Assembly: GCF_000738005.1 (NCBI RefSeq)
Contig: NZ_JHAL01000001.1
Span: forward strand, 183,108-247,107
Length of the DNA stretch: 64,000 nucleotides
Direction of reading: 5' to 3'
Origin: Bifidobacterium crudilactis
Lineage (GTDB): Bacteria; Actinomycetota; Actinomycetes; Actinomycetales; Bifidobacteriaceae
In this document: piece by piece, positions 19,369 through 28,610 of the stretch
Layout: each line of letters begins with the position of its first letter
Numbering within the stretch: the stretch's first letter is position 1
Notes under the pieces: model-generated
Seen by the model: only the letters and a program-made list of their open reading frames with translations
Database searches by the model: none
What the model was told of the DNA's origin: nothing
Program-made: the position numbers and the translations under genes

Positions 19369-19431
19369 AAAACACATGTGACGTCTTCTCAACGGGACTT
19401 CGGTGAGAGGGCGGTAATGGAGGGGACGACT

Positions 19432-20283
19432 ATGACATATTTGGTAACTGGAGCAACCGGTGGTTTGGGCGGATACGCACTCGAATATCTGAAGAAGATG
19501 GTGCCTGTCTCGGACATCATCGCGCTGGCACGGAACGAAGAAAAGGCCGCATCGCTCAGAGGCCAGGGAATCACGGTTCGCATCGGGGATTATGGCGATA
19601 CGGATTCGCTGAAGGAAGCCTTCAAGGGCGTTGACCGCCTGCTGTTCATCTCCGGCGCTCCGGGCAATCGTCAGGCCGAACATACCAACGTGGTGAACGA
19701 AGCCAAGGAGGCCGGTGTCTCGTTCATCGCCTACACCAGCTTTGCCAATGCCAGCAATGTGGACAACATGCTTTCCACGGACCATCAGTTCACCGAGCAG
19801 CTGATCGAGCGGTCTGGTATCGCTCACACCTTCCTGCGCAACAACTGGTACCTCGAAAACGAGACCACGTTGTTGAAGATGGCACTCGACAGCGGCGAGC
19901 TGGATTACTCCGCAGGCGATGCGACCGTCGGATGGGCTCTGAAGCGGGAATATGCAGAGGCGGCGGCACGCGTCCTGTCCGGACAGCAGGAAACCCCCGA
20001 TATTCTGGAACTCTCAGGTGAGCCGCATACCTATGGTGAACTGGCACAAGCCCTGTCGAAGGCATCCGGGAAGGCGGTCAGCGCGCGTGACCTTGACGCT
20101 GACGGCTTCACGGAGGCTCTGAAAGGCCATGGGCTTCCCGAGGAGGCGGCGCAAGGGATACTCGGCATCCAGCAGCTGATAAAAGCCGGCGATCTCGAGC
20201 TGACCTCGGGGGATTTCGAAACAACGCTCGGTCATCCCCTCCTGTCGCTTGAAGATGGCCTCAAGGAAGTGCTGAGTCTCTAG
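19432..20283 (+). CDS. NmrA-like NAD(P)H-binding oxidoreductase (quinone oxidoreductase 2 type)
   Basis: 283-residue atypical short-chain dehydrogenase. VTGATGGLGGYALEYL binds the dinucleotide; DYGDTDSLKEAFKGVDRLLFISG and FIAYTSFANAS are typical of the QOR2/YtfG and NmrA group, which reduce quinones or act as redox sensors. ATG 19432 has GGAGGGG seven bases upstream; the frame extends to 19378 without a better site. With the divergent single-Cys Rrf2 regulator it forms a small electrophile- or quinone-response unit (inference). Confidence 0.8.
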   Translation: MTYLVTGATGGLGGYALEYLKKMVPVSDIIALARNEEKAASLRGQGITVRIGDYGDTDSLKEAFKGVDRLLFISGAPGNRQAEHTNVVNEAKEAGVSFIAYTSFANASNVDNMLSTDHQFTEQLIERSGIAHTFLRNNWYLENETTLLKMALDSGELDYSAGDATVGWALKREYAEAAARVLSGQQETPDILELSGEPHTYGELAQALSKASGKAVSARDLDADGFTEALKGHGLPEEAAQGILGIQQLIKAGDLELTSGDFETTLGHPLLSLEDGLKEVLSL

Positions 20284-20311
20284 AGAATCCCCTCTTCAGG
20301 CAATCCAAACT

Positions 20312-20355
20312 ATGCCATAGGCTGTTGCCCCAAGTGGGTATGCTGCCTATGGCAT
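20312..20355 (+). terminator. Hairpin after the NmrA-like gene
   Basis: Perfect 11-base arms (ATGCCATAGGC at 20312-20322, complement at 20345-20355) with a 22-base loop that holds a smaller GCCC/GGGT pairing. It ends 27 bases before the next gene. Confidence 0.5.
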
Positions 20356-20382
20356 TACTGTTAGTGAATCTTGGAGGACCAC

Positions 20383-21168
20383 GTGTTGTACAGCGAAGAA
20401 CGAGGTGACGGCACGCCGCTGCTGCTGATTCATGGTTTCGGTGTGGACCATCGGATTCTCGCATCACTGAGCTCAATGATTGACGACCTGGGTGGTTGGA
20501 GGCAGATATTCATCGACCTGCCCGGCCATGGCAAAAGCCCTGCCGAAGATGTCAACAGCTCACAGGATGTCGTTGACGCGGTCGAGAGCTGGATTCGTGG
20601 GCATCTGGGAGGCGAGTCCTTCGCGGTGCTCGGCAATTCCTTCGGCGGCATGGTCGCACGTTGCGTCGCCCATGATATGCGTGAGCAGGTCCTGGGCCTT
20701 GCAACCCTCGCGGGGGTCTTCGTCAATGACCACGATCAACGGTCGCTGCCCAGGACAACTGTTCTGCACGAGGACCATGAACTCATCGCGTCACTTGGCG
20801 CCATGGCCGAGGACTACACGCAGATGGCCGTCGTGCAGAATGCGGAGCATGCCGCGGCATTCGAGAAATATGTGCTTCCGGGCCTGAAATCCTCCGACCG
20901 GGAGGCTTTGAAGCGTATATCTGCGCATTACTCGCTGGACCAGGAGCCCGAGGACGCGCATCCCGAGCCCTTCGCGCGACCCAGTCTGTTCATCACAGGA
21001 CGACAGGACCAGGTGGTGGGATACACCGATGCGTGGAATCGCATCGAGCATTATCCGCGAGGCACATACACCGTGCTCGATGCCGCAGGGCACAATGTGC
21101 ATCTTGAACAGTCAACGGTCACCGAAGCGCTGGTGCGGGAGTGGCTCAGGAGGATGCGGGAAGACTGA
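20383..21168 (+). CDS. Alpha/beta hydrolase
   Basis: Cytoplasmic hydrolase of 261 residues. The frame opens at a TTG (20371), but GGAGGACC at 20373 is a ribosome site and points to the GTG start at 20383. Seen: LLLIHGFGVDHR (oxyanion hole), nucleophile elbow GNSFGGMV, a FITGRQDQVVGY acid region and AAGHNVHLEQ with the catalytic His. The pattern resembles hydrolases that act on small esters or C-C bonds (MhpC/BioH-like). The substrate is unknown. It converges with the MFS gene, 23 bases apart. Confidence 0.8.
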   Translation: MLYSEERGDGTPLLLIHGFGVDHRILASLSSMIDDLGGWRQIFIDLPGHGKSPAEDVNSSQDVVDAVESWIRGHLGGESFAVLGNSFGGMVARCVAHDMREQVLGLATLAGVFVNDHDQRSLPRTTVLHEDHELIASLGAMAEDYTQMAVVQNAEHAAAFEKYVLPGLKSSDREALKRISAHYSLDQEPEDAHPEPFARPSLFITGRQDQVVGYTDAWNRIEHYPRGTYTVLDAAGHNVHLEQSTVTEALVREWLRRMRED

Positions 21169-21191
21169 ACGACCCTGCATCCTCGGGAAGC

Positions 21192-22856
21192 TCAGACCTG
21201 TTTCTTGATCGGATCGGGATCGGGGATTTCCTCCGGTGTATAGTTGGGCAGTCTGCCTGCGGGAATGATGGCGACACCGCTCAGGGCGGCCATTATCAGG
21301 AGACCGGTTTTCAGAGCGGAAAGACGTGCTTGTTCATTCAGCGACACTGCCGCGTCGACCTGCTCAGGGGTAGCGGTCGTCGTAGCAAGCACTTCTTTGA
21401 GGTGATCGTTCGACACGAAGTTGGTGTTGTCCAGATCGACCTGTGAAGTCAGGTCCTTCGGTAGGTCGACATTGCTGCCGTCGCTCAGGGCGAGTGTGAC
21501 GTTGCCTGCGAGCAGACCGACCATCAGTGCTCCGGCGAGTGCCGTACCGACTGCCGAGGCCAGATTCTGCGTCGTGCCTCTGATGGAACCGACATCGCCG
21601 GCCAGTTCTTTCGGTGCCGAAGTGACCAGAACGTTGAAAACCAGAGTGACCAGGGAACCCTGTCCAACGCCGAAGATGAACAGTCCCAGAATGGTGGGGA
21701 AGGTCTCCCAGTTATTGTTCACCACATATGCCAACCAGAGCAGCGCAAAGGTGGTGAGTCCGAAGGAGAAGACGCCGATCTGACGTGGAGTGAAGCGCTT
21801 GTACACGCGAACCACCAGCATGGCGGTGAAGAATACGGTCAGGTTGAAGGGCAGCATCGCCATCGATGTGCTGAATGCGCTTCTGCCCTGGACTATCTGG
21901 ATGTAGAGCGGAATGGTGAAATTCAGTGCAGCTTCCATGGCGACCACGATGAACATGGCGAATACCGCTGAACGCTCACGTGAGGACTTCAGAATGCCGA
22001 GTTCGACAAGCGGCTCCTTGCCTTCGGCGGAACGTTTGCGTGTCCACATGGTGAATAGCTGGACGAGGATGATGCCGACCACGATGAGCAGTGGTGCGGG
22101 TGACATGCCGAGGATGTTGAACGGCGCGGAAGACGTGGCTCGTAGCAGACCCCATCCATTGAGATTATTCACGCCCAAGGTGAGCAGGACGATGCCCAAA
22201 CCTATGAGCGGGGCCCCGATGACATCTATGCTTATCGTCTTGTCGCCGTGATCGCCGCGCAAACGGAAGCTGAATATGAATACGGTGACGGCGAGCACAA
22301 GCACGATACCGAATACGGGACGCCAACCGACGAGTGTGGCGAGAGTGCCTCCGATGAGGAATGCGCTCACACCGGAGAGCGCTCTGGCCGAGCCGAGCGA
22401 ACCGATTGCCGTTGCCTGCTGGGCGCCATGATAGTTCTCGGCGATCAACGCGACCAGGGAGGGGACGATGATCGCGGCCGAAGCACCGGCAAGCGCCTGG
22501 GCGACGATGACCCACACCACTGATTGCGCCAATACCATGCAGAGCGCGGAAATGGCGAAAATGCCGACTACGACTCGGAATATATGCACCCAGCCGATGC
22601 GCTGCCCGAGTTTGGCGCCGACCATGACCAGGGCGGCCACGACTAGACCGTATGTCACGATAGCTGTTGAGACGCTGGTTGGCGGAACGCCGAAATCTTC
22701 GACCATGCCTCCCATGGACACGGGCAAAGCCGCAACGTTGAAGGACATCAGCACCTGTGCGAGGAATAATCCGACCATCGGCACCCAGGAGTTGCGGGTC
22801 ACCGCCGCGAATTCCGTCGTCACCGGTGCCTTATCTGTTGTTCGTGGTTCCGTCAT
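21192..22856 (-). CDS. DHA2-family MFS drug exporter (14-helix type)
   Basis: 554-residue membrane protein with about 14 hydrophobic helices, long for MFS and typical of EmrB/QacA exporters. It carries the motif-A region GAKLGQRIGWVHIFR and a motif-C-like GSLGSARALSGVSAFLIGG. A soluble extracytoplasmic loop of about 60 residues precedes the last helix (DGSNVDLPKDLTSQVDLDNTNF onward). It starts 51 bases after the glutaminase stop on the same strand, so the two are likely co-transcribed. Substrates of the family are lipophilic cations and other toxic organics. Confidence 0.8.
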   Translation of the reverse strand: MTEPRTTDKAPVTTEFAAVTRNSWVPMVGLFLAQVLMSFNVAALPVSMGGMVEDFGVPPTSVSTAIVTYGLVVAALVMVGAKLGQRIGWVHIFRVVVGIFAISALCMVLAQSVVWVIVAQALAGASAAIIVPSLVALIAENYHGAQQATAIGSLGSARALSGVSAFLIGGTLATLVGWRPVFGIVLVLAVTVFIFSFRLRGDHGDKTISIDVIGAPLIGLGIVLLTLGVNNLNGWGLLRATSSAPFNILGMSPAPLLIVVGIILVQLFTMWTRKRSAEGKEPLVELGILKSSRERSAVFAMFIVVAMEAALNFTIPLYIQIVQGRSAFSTSMAMLPFNLTVFFTAMLVVRVYKRFTPRQIGVFSFGLTTFALLWLAYVVNNNWETFPTILGLFIFGVGQGSLVTLVFNVLVTSAPKELAGDVGSIRGTTQNLASAVGTALAGALMVGLLAGNVTLALSDGSNVDLPKDLTSQVDLDNTNFVSNDHLKEVLATTTATPEQVDAAVSLNEQARLSALKTGLLIMAALSGVAIIPAGRLPNYTPEEIPDPDPIKKQV

Positions 22857-22907
22857 TGTTCCTCCAGAGGATTGTTCAGAGAACGTTCATCATTGCGGCA
22901 TCGTTCG

Positions 22908-23975
22908 CTACTCATCGTTATCCGTGTCTTTCTTTCCTGAATCTGATGATGTGGTCTCGGATGCAGGCGTACCGGGTGAAGAAGCATCGTGTGCAGAGGC
23001 AAAGAGATTCAACCCCAGCGCACGTGAAAGATACGCCGCCGCGATTTGGCCTCGTACGCTGTTGCCCGCCTCATCCAAACGAGGTGCATAGCTTCCCACG
23101 GCCCCTTTTCCGGGGGCGACGGTGAGCAGGCCGCCGGCGACGCCTGATTTTCCGGGAAGTCCTATTTCCACCAGCCATTCCCCTGAGCGTTCGTACAATC
23201 CGGCCGTGGCCATAACGGCCAGGGCGTCGCGTGCGACCTGTTCCCCCACGACACGTTTGCCGGTAACCGGATTCACTCCGCCATCCGCAAGCGTCGCGCC
23301 CATAACCGAGAGATCATGGGCGTCAACCAGCAGAGAGCACTGGCGTGTGTAGACGTCAACCGTTTCGTCACTGTCTCCCTTGAGACACCCATAGCCGCTG
23401 AGCAGTCTGGCGATACCTTGGTTGCGTTGGTTCGTGAGCGCCTCCGAGCGGTAAACGCCATCATCCAAGGTGAGCGGCCGGCCCGCGAATGCGGAAAGCC
23501 CCGACTGAATGAACTCCCACCGTTCTGCGCCGCTGTTTCCGGGGACTCGGGAGGTGGTGGCAATGGCACCGGCATTGACCATCGGATTCAATGGATGCCC
23601 GCCGTTGAGTTCAAGGGCCATAACCGAGTTGAAGGGCAGCCCCGTCGCGTTGACGCCAATGGCGGTCAGCACCTCTTCATGGCCAAGCGCCTCGCACACC
23701 AGGGCATATACAAAAACCTTCGAGATGGATTGAATCGAGAAGACATGACCATACGAGCCGAGTTGGTGGGTGCGGCCGTTCGTCTCGGTGATCGCTATGC
23801 CGAAGACCTCAGGGTCTGCATCCGCCAGTGCGGGGATATAGTCCGCCACCTTGCCCTCATGATGCTGCAACGCACGCTCACATGCGCGTCCAAGAACGCC
23901 ATCCACCACCGAAACGGCCGGCAGCCTCCCCGTGGCGGCGTATTGTCGAATATCCGAAACATCAAGATCCCACAT
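22908..23975 (-). CDS. glsA: Glutaminase A
   Basis: Hydrolyses glutamine to glutamate and ammonia in the cytoplasm. It has 355 residues, about 45 longer than the usual 310. The serine-dependent glutaminase motif S-x-x-K is Ser83-Ile-Ser-Lys86 in FSIQSISKVF, and MVNAGAIATTS and GKSGVAGGL are diagnostic. The last 35 residues are Ser/Asp/Lys-rich and look disordered. Ammonia release by glutaminase is a known acid-stress defence in gut and fermentative bacteria. It is the first gene before a DHA2 exporter; the stop-to-start gap is 51 bases. Confidence 0.9.
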   Translation of the reverse strand: MWDLDVSDIRQYAATGRLPAVSVVDGVLGRACERALQHHEGKVADYIPALADADPEVFGIAITETNGRTHQLGSYGHVFSIQSISKVFVYALVCEALGHEEVLTAIGVNATGLPFNSVMALELNGGHPLNPMVNAGAIATTSRVPGNSGAERWEFIQSGLSAFAGRPLTLDDGVYRSEALTNQRNQGIARLLSGYGCLKGDSDETVDVYTRQCSLLVDAHDLSVMGATLADGGVNPVTGKRVVGEQVARDALAVMATAGLYERSGEWLVEIGLPGKSGVAGGLLTVAPGKGAVGSYAPRLDEAGNSVRGQIAAAYLSRALGLNLFASAHDASSPGTPASETTSSDSGKKDTDNDE

Positions 23976-24547
23976 CGGAACACCTTCCCCCTACAGTGCA
24001 CACAACAACAGCATAGTTGATTCATTGAGCCTGAAACGTCTTGGTTTCACTGGGTATGGCGTGGCTCGCACGTGTGCAGGAAGATGAGGCCTTGAGCCTG
24101 GACGGTTTTCCGCACGCTGCCGGAAGGCGTTATACGGGAGAGGGGGATGGCCCCGGCGAAGAGAAAGAGTGGGGAAACCGGGGCCTTGAATTCAGTATGA
24201 ACGACCTATCTCAATGGAGCGATGGGGAAAGCATGGAAGCAGCTGACAATCCTGTGACCAATCGGTGAAGCGGGCCCCAGCGGCGCGATGGACGTCGCAA
24301 GGCGATGTGGGCGAGGTCACAGTGAATTACGGTCATATGGTGTAGATGGTCATTGTGAAACGAGACGGCAATAGACATAATGAATGATTGCAATCGTCGA
24401 ATGCCGACCACCGTCCTTGGTATCCGAAGGGACAGGCGCATCGCCATTACCAAGGCATTACAAGGCATTGCCAGGTATTGCCAGGCGCGTTGAGTATGGG
24501 TGCGGAACAGGGATTGCCGGTGCACAGGGCACATATGAGGAGGAACA
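23976..24547. other. 572-base intergenic region between glsA and the acetolactate synthase
   Basis: It should hold the divergent promoters of glsA (-) and the TPP enzyme (+). I see no convincing gene: the open frames here lack family motifs and ribosome sites. The only structure noted is the short tandem repeat at 24445-24485. Confidence 0.5.
24445..24485 (+). repeat. Four tandem copies of a 10-11 base unit
   Basis: Copies read CATTACCAAGG, CATTACAAGG, CATTGCCAGG and TATTGCCAGG, about 60 bases before the acetolactate synthase start. The repeat could be polymerase slippage or a leader element. Confidence 0.6.
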
Positions 24548-26296
24548 TTGGAAGACGCGAGAACCACGGAACTCGATCCGGCGACCGAAGCGAAAGCCGA
24601 GGTGAATGCGGAACCGGCGCTTTCCGAGGTTGCGGAGCGGCGCAGGAACACCGCCGACCTCATCGTCGAATGTCTGGTGAACGAAGGAGTCGAGGTTATC
24701 TTCGGCATTCCAGGCGAGGAGAACATCACGCTGATGGAGGCTATCGAGCGGGACGGACGCATTCGTTTCGTGCTGACCCGCCACGAACAGGGCGCGGGTT
24801 TCATGGCCTCGACCTATGCCTATCTCACCGGAAAACCCGGTGTGTGCCTGTCCACGCTTGGGCCGGGTGCGCTCAATCTGATGCTTCCCGTGGCACAGGC
24901 GAATGCCAGCACCACACCTCTTGTGGCAATATGCGCGCAGGGCTCATTGAATCGTCTGTATAAGGAATCCCATCAGATCGTCGATCTCGAGTCGCTGTTC
25001 AGACCGATAACGCAATGGACGTCAATGGTGATGGACCCGAATTCCTCACCTGAGATGGTGCGGAAGGCCTTTTCGATGGCCCAACATGCACGGCCCGGCG
25101 CAACCTGCCTGATCATCCCCGAAGACGTGGCGGAAAAACCCGTCGATGTGGATGCGCATCCTCTCGCCCTGCCAAGACCCTTGCACACCATTCCCACGGA
25201 CGGCATCATTCAAGAGGCCGTGGAACTGATACGCAATGCGAAGCACCCCATCATTCTCGCGGGCAACGGCATCTCGCGCTCGCATGCGGAACAACAGCTG
25301 ATGATGTTCGCCGAGCAGTGCAATGTTCCGGTCGCCACAACCTTCGAGGGCAAGGGCGTATTCCCCGACGACCATCCGAACGCGCTGGGCGTGGTCGGTT
25401 TCATGCACCACGACTATGAGAACTTTGCATTCGATACGGCCGATCTGATTCTGGCATTGGGATTCTCCATCCAGCAGTTCGACCCGAAGAAAATCAATCC
25501 GCATAACGACAAGACGATTATCCACATCAACACCTTCGTGGAAGATTCCGATGCGCACTACTCCACGGCGTTGAACATCAGGGCGGATATAGGGGCCACG
25601 CTGTATGCGCTCACCACCAAACTGCGTGAGCAGAATGTCAGCTTCGACACCAGCCAGCCGAAAATCCGAGAGCTGCTGCATGCCGAAACGATTTCCTGCG
25701 CCAACGATCCGGCATTTCCGATGAAACCGCAGCGAGTGGTGTACGACACTCGACGTGCGGTGAGAAGAGACTGGACGACACTGGTCGATACCGGTGCGTT
25801 GAAGATGTGGATGGCCCGCCTGTACCCCACGTATCAGACCGACACCTGTCTCATCGACAACTCCTTGTCCACCATGGGCTGGACGCTGCCGGGAGCTGTC
25901 GGCGTCTCGATTGCGCAGCCATCCAAACCCGTGCTTGCAGTGATGGGCGACGGCAGTTTCATGATGAATATTCAGGAGATTGAAACGGCGGTCAGGTGCG
26001 GCTGCCGTATGGTCGTTCTCGTGTGGGTCGACGAATCATACGGCCTGATCAAATGGAAGATGGACATTCACGCCGGAAAACACGAGTACGTCGATTTCAA
26101 CAACCCCGATGTCGTCGCGCTCGCGGCCAGTTTCGGCGCCAAAGGTCACGAAATCACCAGTGCGGATGAACTGTATCCGGTGCTGCGCCGGGCCATGTGC
26201 AGCGGAAGCGGCGTCGACATCATCGCCTGCCCCGTGGATTACCGCGAGAATATGCGCCTGATCAGTCAACTGGGTGAACTCGACTATACCGACTGA
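24548..26296 (+). CDS. alsS: Acetolactate synthase, catabolic AlsS-like
   Basis: Thiamine-diphosphate enzyme of 582 residues that would join two pyruvates into 2-acetolactate. It starts with TTG at 24548 behind a strong AGGAGG site. Catalytic Glu80 lies in TRHEQGAGFMA, and the cofactor motif starts at Gly467 (GDGSFMMNIQEIETAV) and ends in VWVDESYG. No regulatory IlvN-type subunit or acetolactate decarboxylase gene is adjacent, which fits the stand-alone catabolic type; a different pyruvate-using TPP enzyme is possible. The first 34 residues are a charged extension not typical of the family. Role suggested: pyruvate overflow and neutral-product formation. Confidence 0.7.
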   Translation: MEDARTTELDPATEAKAEVNAEPALSEVAERRRNTADLIVECLVNEGVEVIFGIPGEENITLMEAIERDGRIRFVLTRHEQGAGFMASTYAYLTGKPGVCLSTLGPGALNLMLPVAQANASTTPLVAICAQGSLNRLYKESHQIVDLESLFRPITQWTSMVMDPNSSPEMVRKAFSMAQHARPGATCLIIPEDVAEKPVDVDAHPLALPRPLHTIPTDGIIQEAVELIRNAKHPIILAGNGISRSHAEQQLMMFAEQCNVPVATTFEGKGVFPDDHPNALGVVGFMHHDYENFAFDTADLILALGFSIQQFDPKKINPHNDKTIIHINTFVEDSDAHYSTALNIRADIGATLYALTTKLREQNVSFDTSQPKIRELLHAETISCANDPAFPMKPQRVVYDTRRAVRRDWTTLVDTGALKMWMARLYPTYQTDTCLIDNSLSTMGWTLPGAVGVSIAQPSKPVLAVMGDGSFMMNIQEIETAVRCGCRMVVLVWVDESYGLIKWKMDIHAGKHEYVDFNNPDVVALAASFGAKGHEITSADELYPVLRRAMCSGSGVDIIACPVDYRENMRLISQLGELDYTD

Positions 26297-26335
26297 GCCT
26301 GCAGCGAGACATGACCGTCGGTAGGGGAGCTGCGG

Positions 26336-27463
26336 TCACATGCCGGGGTGCCGGAGCTTCCCGGAAATATAGTCCCGGCATATGGCCACGATGCGTTCGG
26401 CGGCATGCCCGTCCCCATAGGGGTTTACCGCAGTAGACATCGCCCGGTACTCCCGCTGATCGTTCAGCAGCTCGGTCATGGCGTTGCGCACCGCTTCGGT
26501 TTCGGTCCCGATTACCTTGAGGGTTCCTGCCGTGACGCCTTCGGGGCGTTCGGTTGAATCACGCAGCACCAGCACGGGCTTGTTCAATGACGGGGCCTCT
26601 TCCTGCACTCCGCCGGAGTCCGTCATGATGAAGTAGCTCTGCGAGGCCAGACCGTGAAAATCGGTGACATCCAAGGGTTCTATCAGGTGAACGCCCTCGA
26701 CGTCGTCAAAGATCTCGTGTGCCACCTGTTGCACGCGTGGACTCAGATGCACCGGATATATGACATCAAGGTCCGGTGTGGCCAGGACGACATTTCTGAT
26801 GGCCGTAAAGGTATTCCTCATGGCTTGACCCTGGTTCTCGCGTCGATGCATGGTCAGCAGAATGAATTTGTGCCCTTGAGGAATCGCTTCGAGAACGGGA
26901 TGATGATAATCGGCATGAACCGTGTATTTCAAAGCGTCTATGGCCGTGTTCCCCGTGATGAAAATCCGTGATTCGGGATGGTGTTCCTGCAGGAGGTTGT
27001 CTTTGCTCAGCTGCGTGGGCGCAAAATACAGATCGGCGATGTCGTCGGTGAGCATGCGGTTCATTTCCTCGGGATACGGGGAATACTTATCCCAGGTGCG
27101 CAGGCCCGCTTCGACATGACCAACGGGAATCTGATGATAGAAGGCGCTGAGACCGGCCGCCATGGTTGTGGTGGTGTCACCGTGGACCAGAACCAGGTCT
27201 GGCCGATGCTCGTCCAGAACCGGATCGAGCCCGAGTATGACTTTGCTGGTGATTTGGGAAAGCGTCTGCTGCCTGGCCATCACCTTCAGGTCGGCGTCCG
27301 GGTGAATGTCGAAGATATCCAGAACCTGCTGCAGCATCTCCTTGTGCTGACCGGTCAGCACGACGATGGGTGTGGTGTCCGGGTTGGCATCGATGGCTTT
27401 GATAACCGGAGCCATCTTGATTGCTTCGGGCCGTGTGCCGAAGATGGTCATTATTTTCTGCAT
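26336..27463 (-). CDS. wecB: UDP-N-acetylglucosamine 2-epimerase (non-hydrolysing)
   Basis: Interconverts UDP-GlcNAc and UDP-ManNAc in the cytoplasm. It has 375 residues, standard length. Motifs in order: GTRPEAIKMAPV (residues 9-20), VHGDTTTTMAAGL, GHVEAGLRTWDKYSPYPEEMNR, the UDP-binding MTDSGGVQEEAP and RDSTERPEGV. Its ATG lies directly after the stop of the GH8 gene (one base between), so it is translationally coupled as the last gene of the exopolysaccharide operon. UDP-ManNAc supplied here is the natural donor for a poly-ManNAc synthase. Confidence 0.93.
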   Translation of the reverse strand: MQKIMTIFGTRPEAIKMAPVIKAIDANPDTTPIVVLTGQHKEMLQQVLDIFDIHPDADLKVMARQQTLSQITSKVILGLDPVLDEHRPDLVLVHGDTTTTMAAGLSAFYHQIPVGHVEAGLRTWDKYSPYPEEMNRMLTDDIADLYFAPTQLSKDNLLQEHHPESRIFITGNTAIDALKYTVHADYHHPVLEAIPQGHKFILLTMHRRENQGQAMRNTFTAIRNVVLATPDLDVIYPVHLSPRVQQVAHEIFDDVEGVHLIEPLDVTDFHGLASQSYFIMTDSGGVQEEAPSLNKPVLVLRDSTERPEGVTAGTLKVIGTETEAVRNAMTELLNDQREYRAMSTAVNPYGDGHAAERIVAICRDYISGKLRHPGM

Positions 27464-27464
27464 C

Positions 27465-28601
27465 CTAATGGTTATCTCCCATCACTGCCATGACGGTTAG
27501 CGTGGCATCGTAGTAATTCGTGGTCGTCAGTGTTTCCGTAAGCATGCTCTGCCGGTATGCTTTCAGGCGGCTGTACCCTTGAAAGCGTTCGAGGTTCGCC
27601 GCGAAGGTCAGGGGAGCCGTGAAGCTGTTCGAAGTGTAGTCGTTGAGACGGTTGCCTGCCAGCGAATACCCCGCGGTTATGGTCTCCTGAGACTCGAAGA
27701 ACTTCAGCAGCTTCGAAACGACCTTTCCTGCACGCGAATCGTCGCTCGAAGCCAGCATCATCGGTGTGCGGCATGCGTTCGAGGAATAATCGCCATCGAA
27801 CTTCGTCGCGACGGTTTTCCCTTTGACCGGTCGGGCGCCGGTGTCCGTCACCCAAGCGAAATCAGGGAGAAGGCCGGTCTGCTGTTGATCGCTCAGATTC
27901 ACCATGCGATCCAGCATGGCATTGTTCACCGTCGACCATCGAGCGTCGCCCGATAAGGTGTGGAACGCTTCAAAAAAAGTCGGCATGACATCGGAGGTGC
28001 GCATCAGATTGTAGTATTCGGACTGCTTGTCGGCCCAGTTGCCGACGGTGAGCGTTTGAGTCTCTGTGTTGTATTCATACGCGAGTATGTCGTCAATCAG
28101 TTTGCGTTCGATTGACTGGTAATAGCTTCTGCGGCCTGGCCAAGACGAACTGGCCAGATGAAGGCTGTATGCAATGTAGAGATCGCCATCGGTCGCGCTG
28201 TTGGCATGGCTTTTCCAGGTCTGATTGTTCTTCTCGAGCTTCCACTGCATCAGGTAGGTCTCGGTGTCCCGATGCTCTCCGACGACATCACGGTGTTCGA
28301 GATAGAAGTTCAGCAGGTCATCGAAGTTCTGTTGTGTGGCCCAGCCTTTGCCGCCTGCAATGGCGGTGAGATACATGCCGTAACCCTGCCCTTCGGAGAG
28401 CGCCACGGGATTGGATCTGTCGTTGCTGGTGTTGATGAAAGCCTGATTCCCGCTCTCCTGCATCACGTATTCCTGTTGCCATTGCCTGTACAGTTTGTGC
28501 TGCATGCCTGTGGTGCTCCCAACCCGCACGAATATCATGGTGGCGATATAGGCGATGGTGATTACGGCGGCCAAGGTCCACATGAGTGATAGGCGCTTCA
28601 T
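27465..28601 (-). CDS. Membrane-anchored glycoside hydrolase family 8
   Basis: 378 residues. An uncleaved N-terminal helix (about residues 7-26) anchors a GH8 catalytic domain outside the cell. The family motif VALSEGQGYGMYL holds the proposed acid Glu70, and SATDGDLYIAYSL holds Asp138. GH8 enzymes (BcsZ, PssZ) accompany BcsA-like synthases and trim the nascent beta-1,4-glycan. Here it lies between the GT2 synthase and the epimerase. Substrate could be poly-beta-1,4-ManNAc, cellulose or another beta-glycan; the epimerase neighbour favours the first (inference). AGGGGG ribosome site. Confidence 0.88.
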   Translation of the reverse strand: MKRLSLMWTLAAVITIAYIATMIFVRVGSTTGMQHKLYRQWQQEYVMQESGNQAFINTSNDRSNPVALSEGQGYGMYLTAIAGGKGWATQQNFDDLLNFYLEHRDVVGEHRDTETYLMQWKLEKNNQTWKSHANSATDGDLYIAYSLHLASSSWPGRRSYYQSIERKLIDDILAYEYNTETQTLTVGNWADKQSEYYNLMRTSDVMPTFFEAFHTLSGDARWSTVNNAMLDRMVNLSDQQQTGLLPDFAWVTDTGARPVKGKTVATKFDGDYSSNACRTPMMLASSDDSRAGKVVSKLLKFFESQETITAGYSLAGNRLNDYTSNSFTAPLTFAANLERFQGYSRLKAYRQSMLTETLTTTNYYDATLTVMAVMGDNH

Positions 28602-28610
28602 CCAAACCCC

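Noticed and set aside
24041..24268. 75-residue plus-strand frame upstream of the acetolactate synthase
   Set aside because: Low-complexity product without motif or ribosome site.
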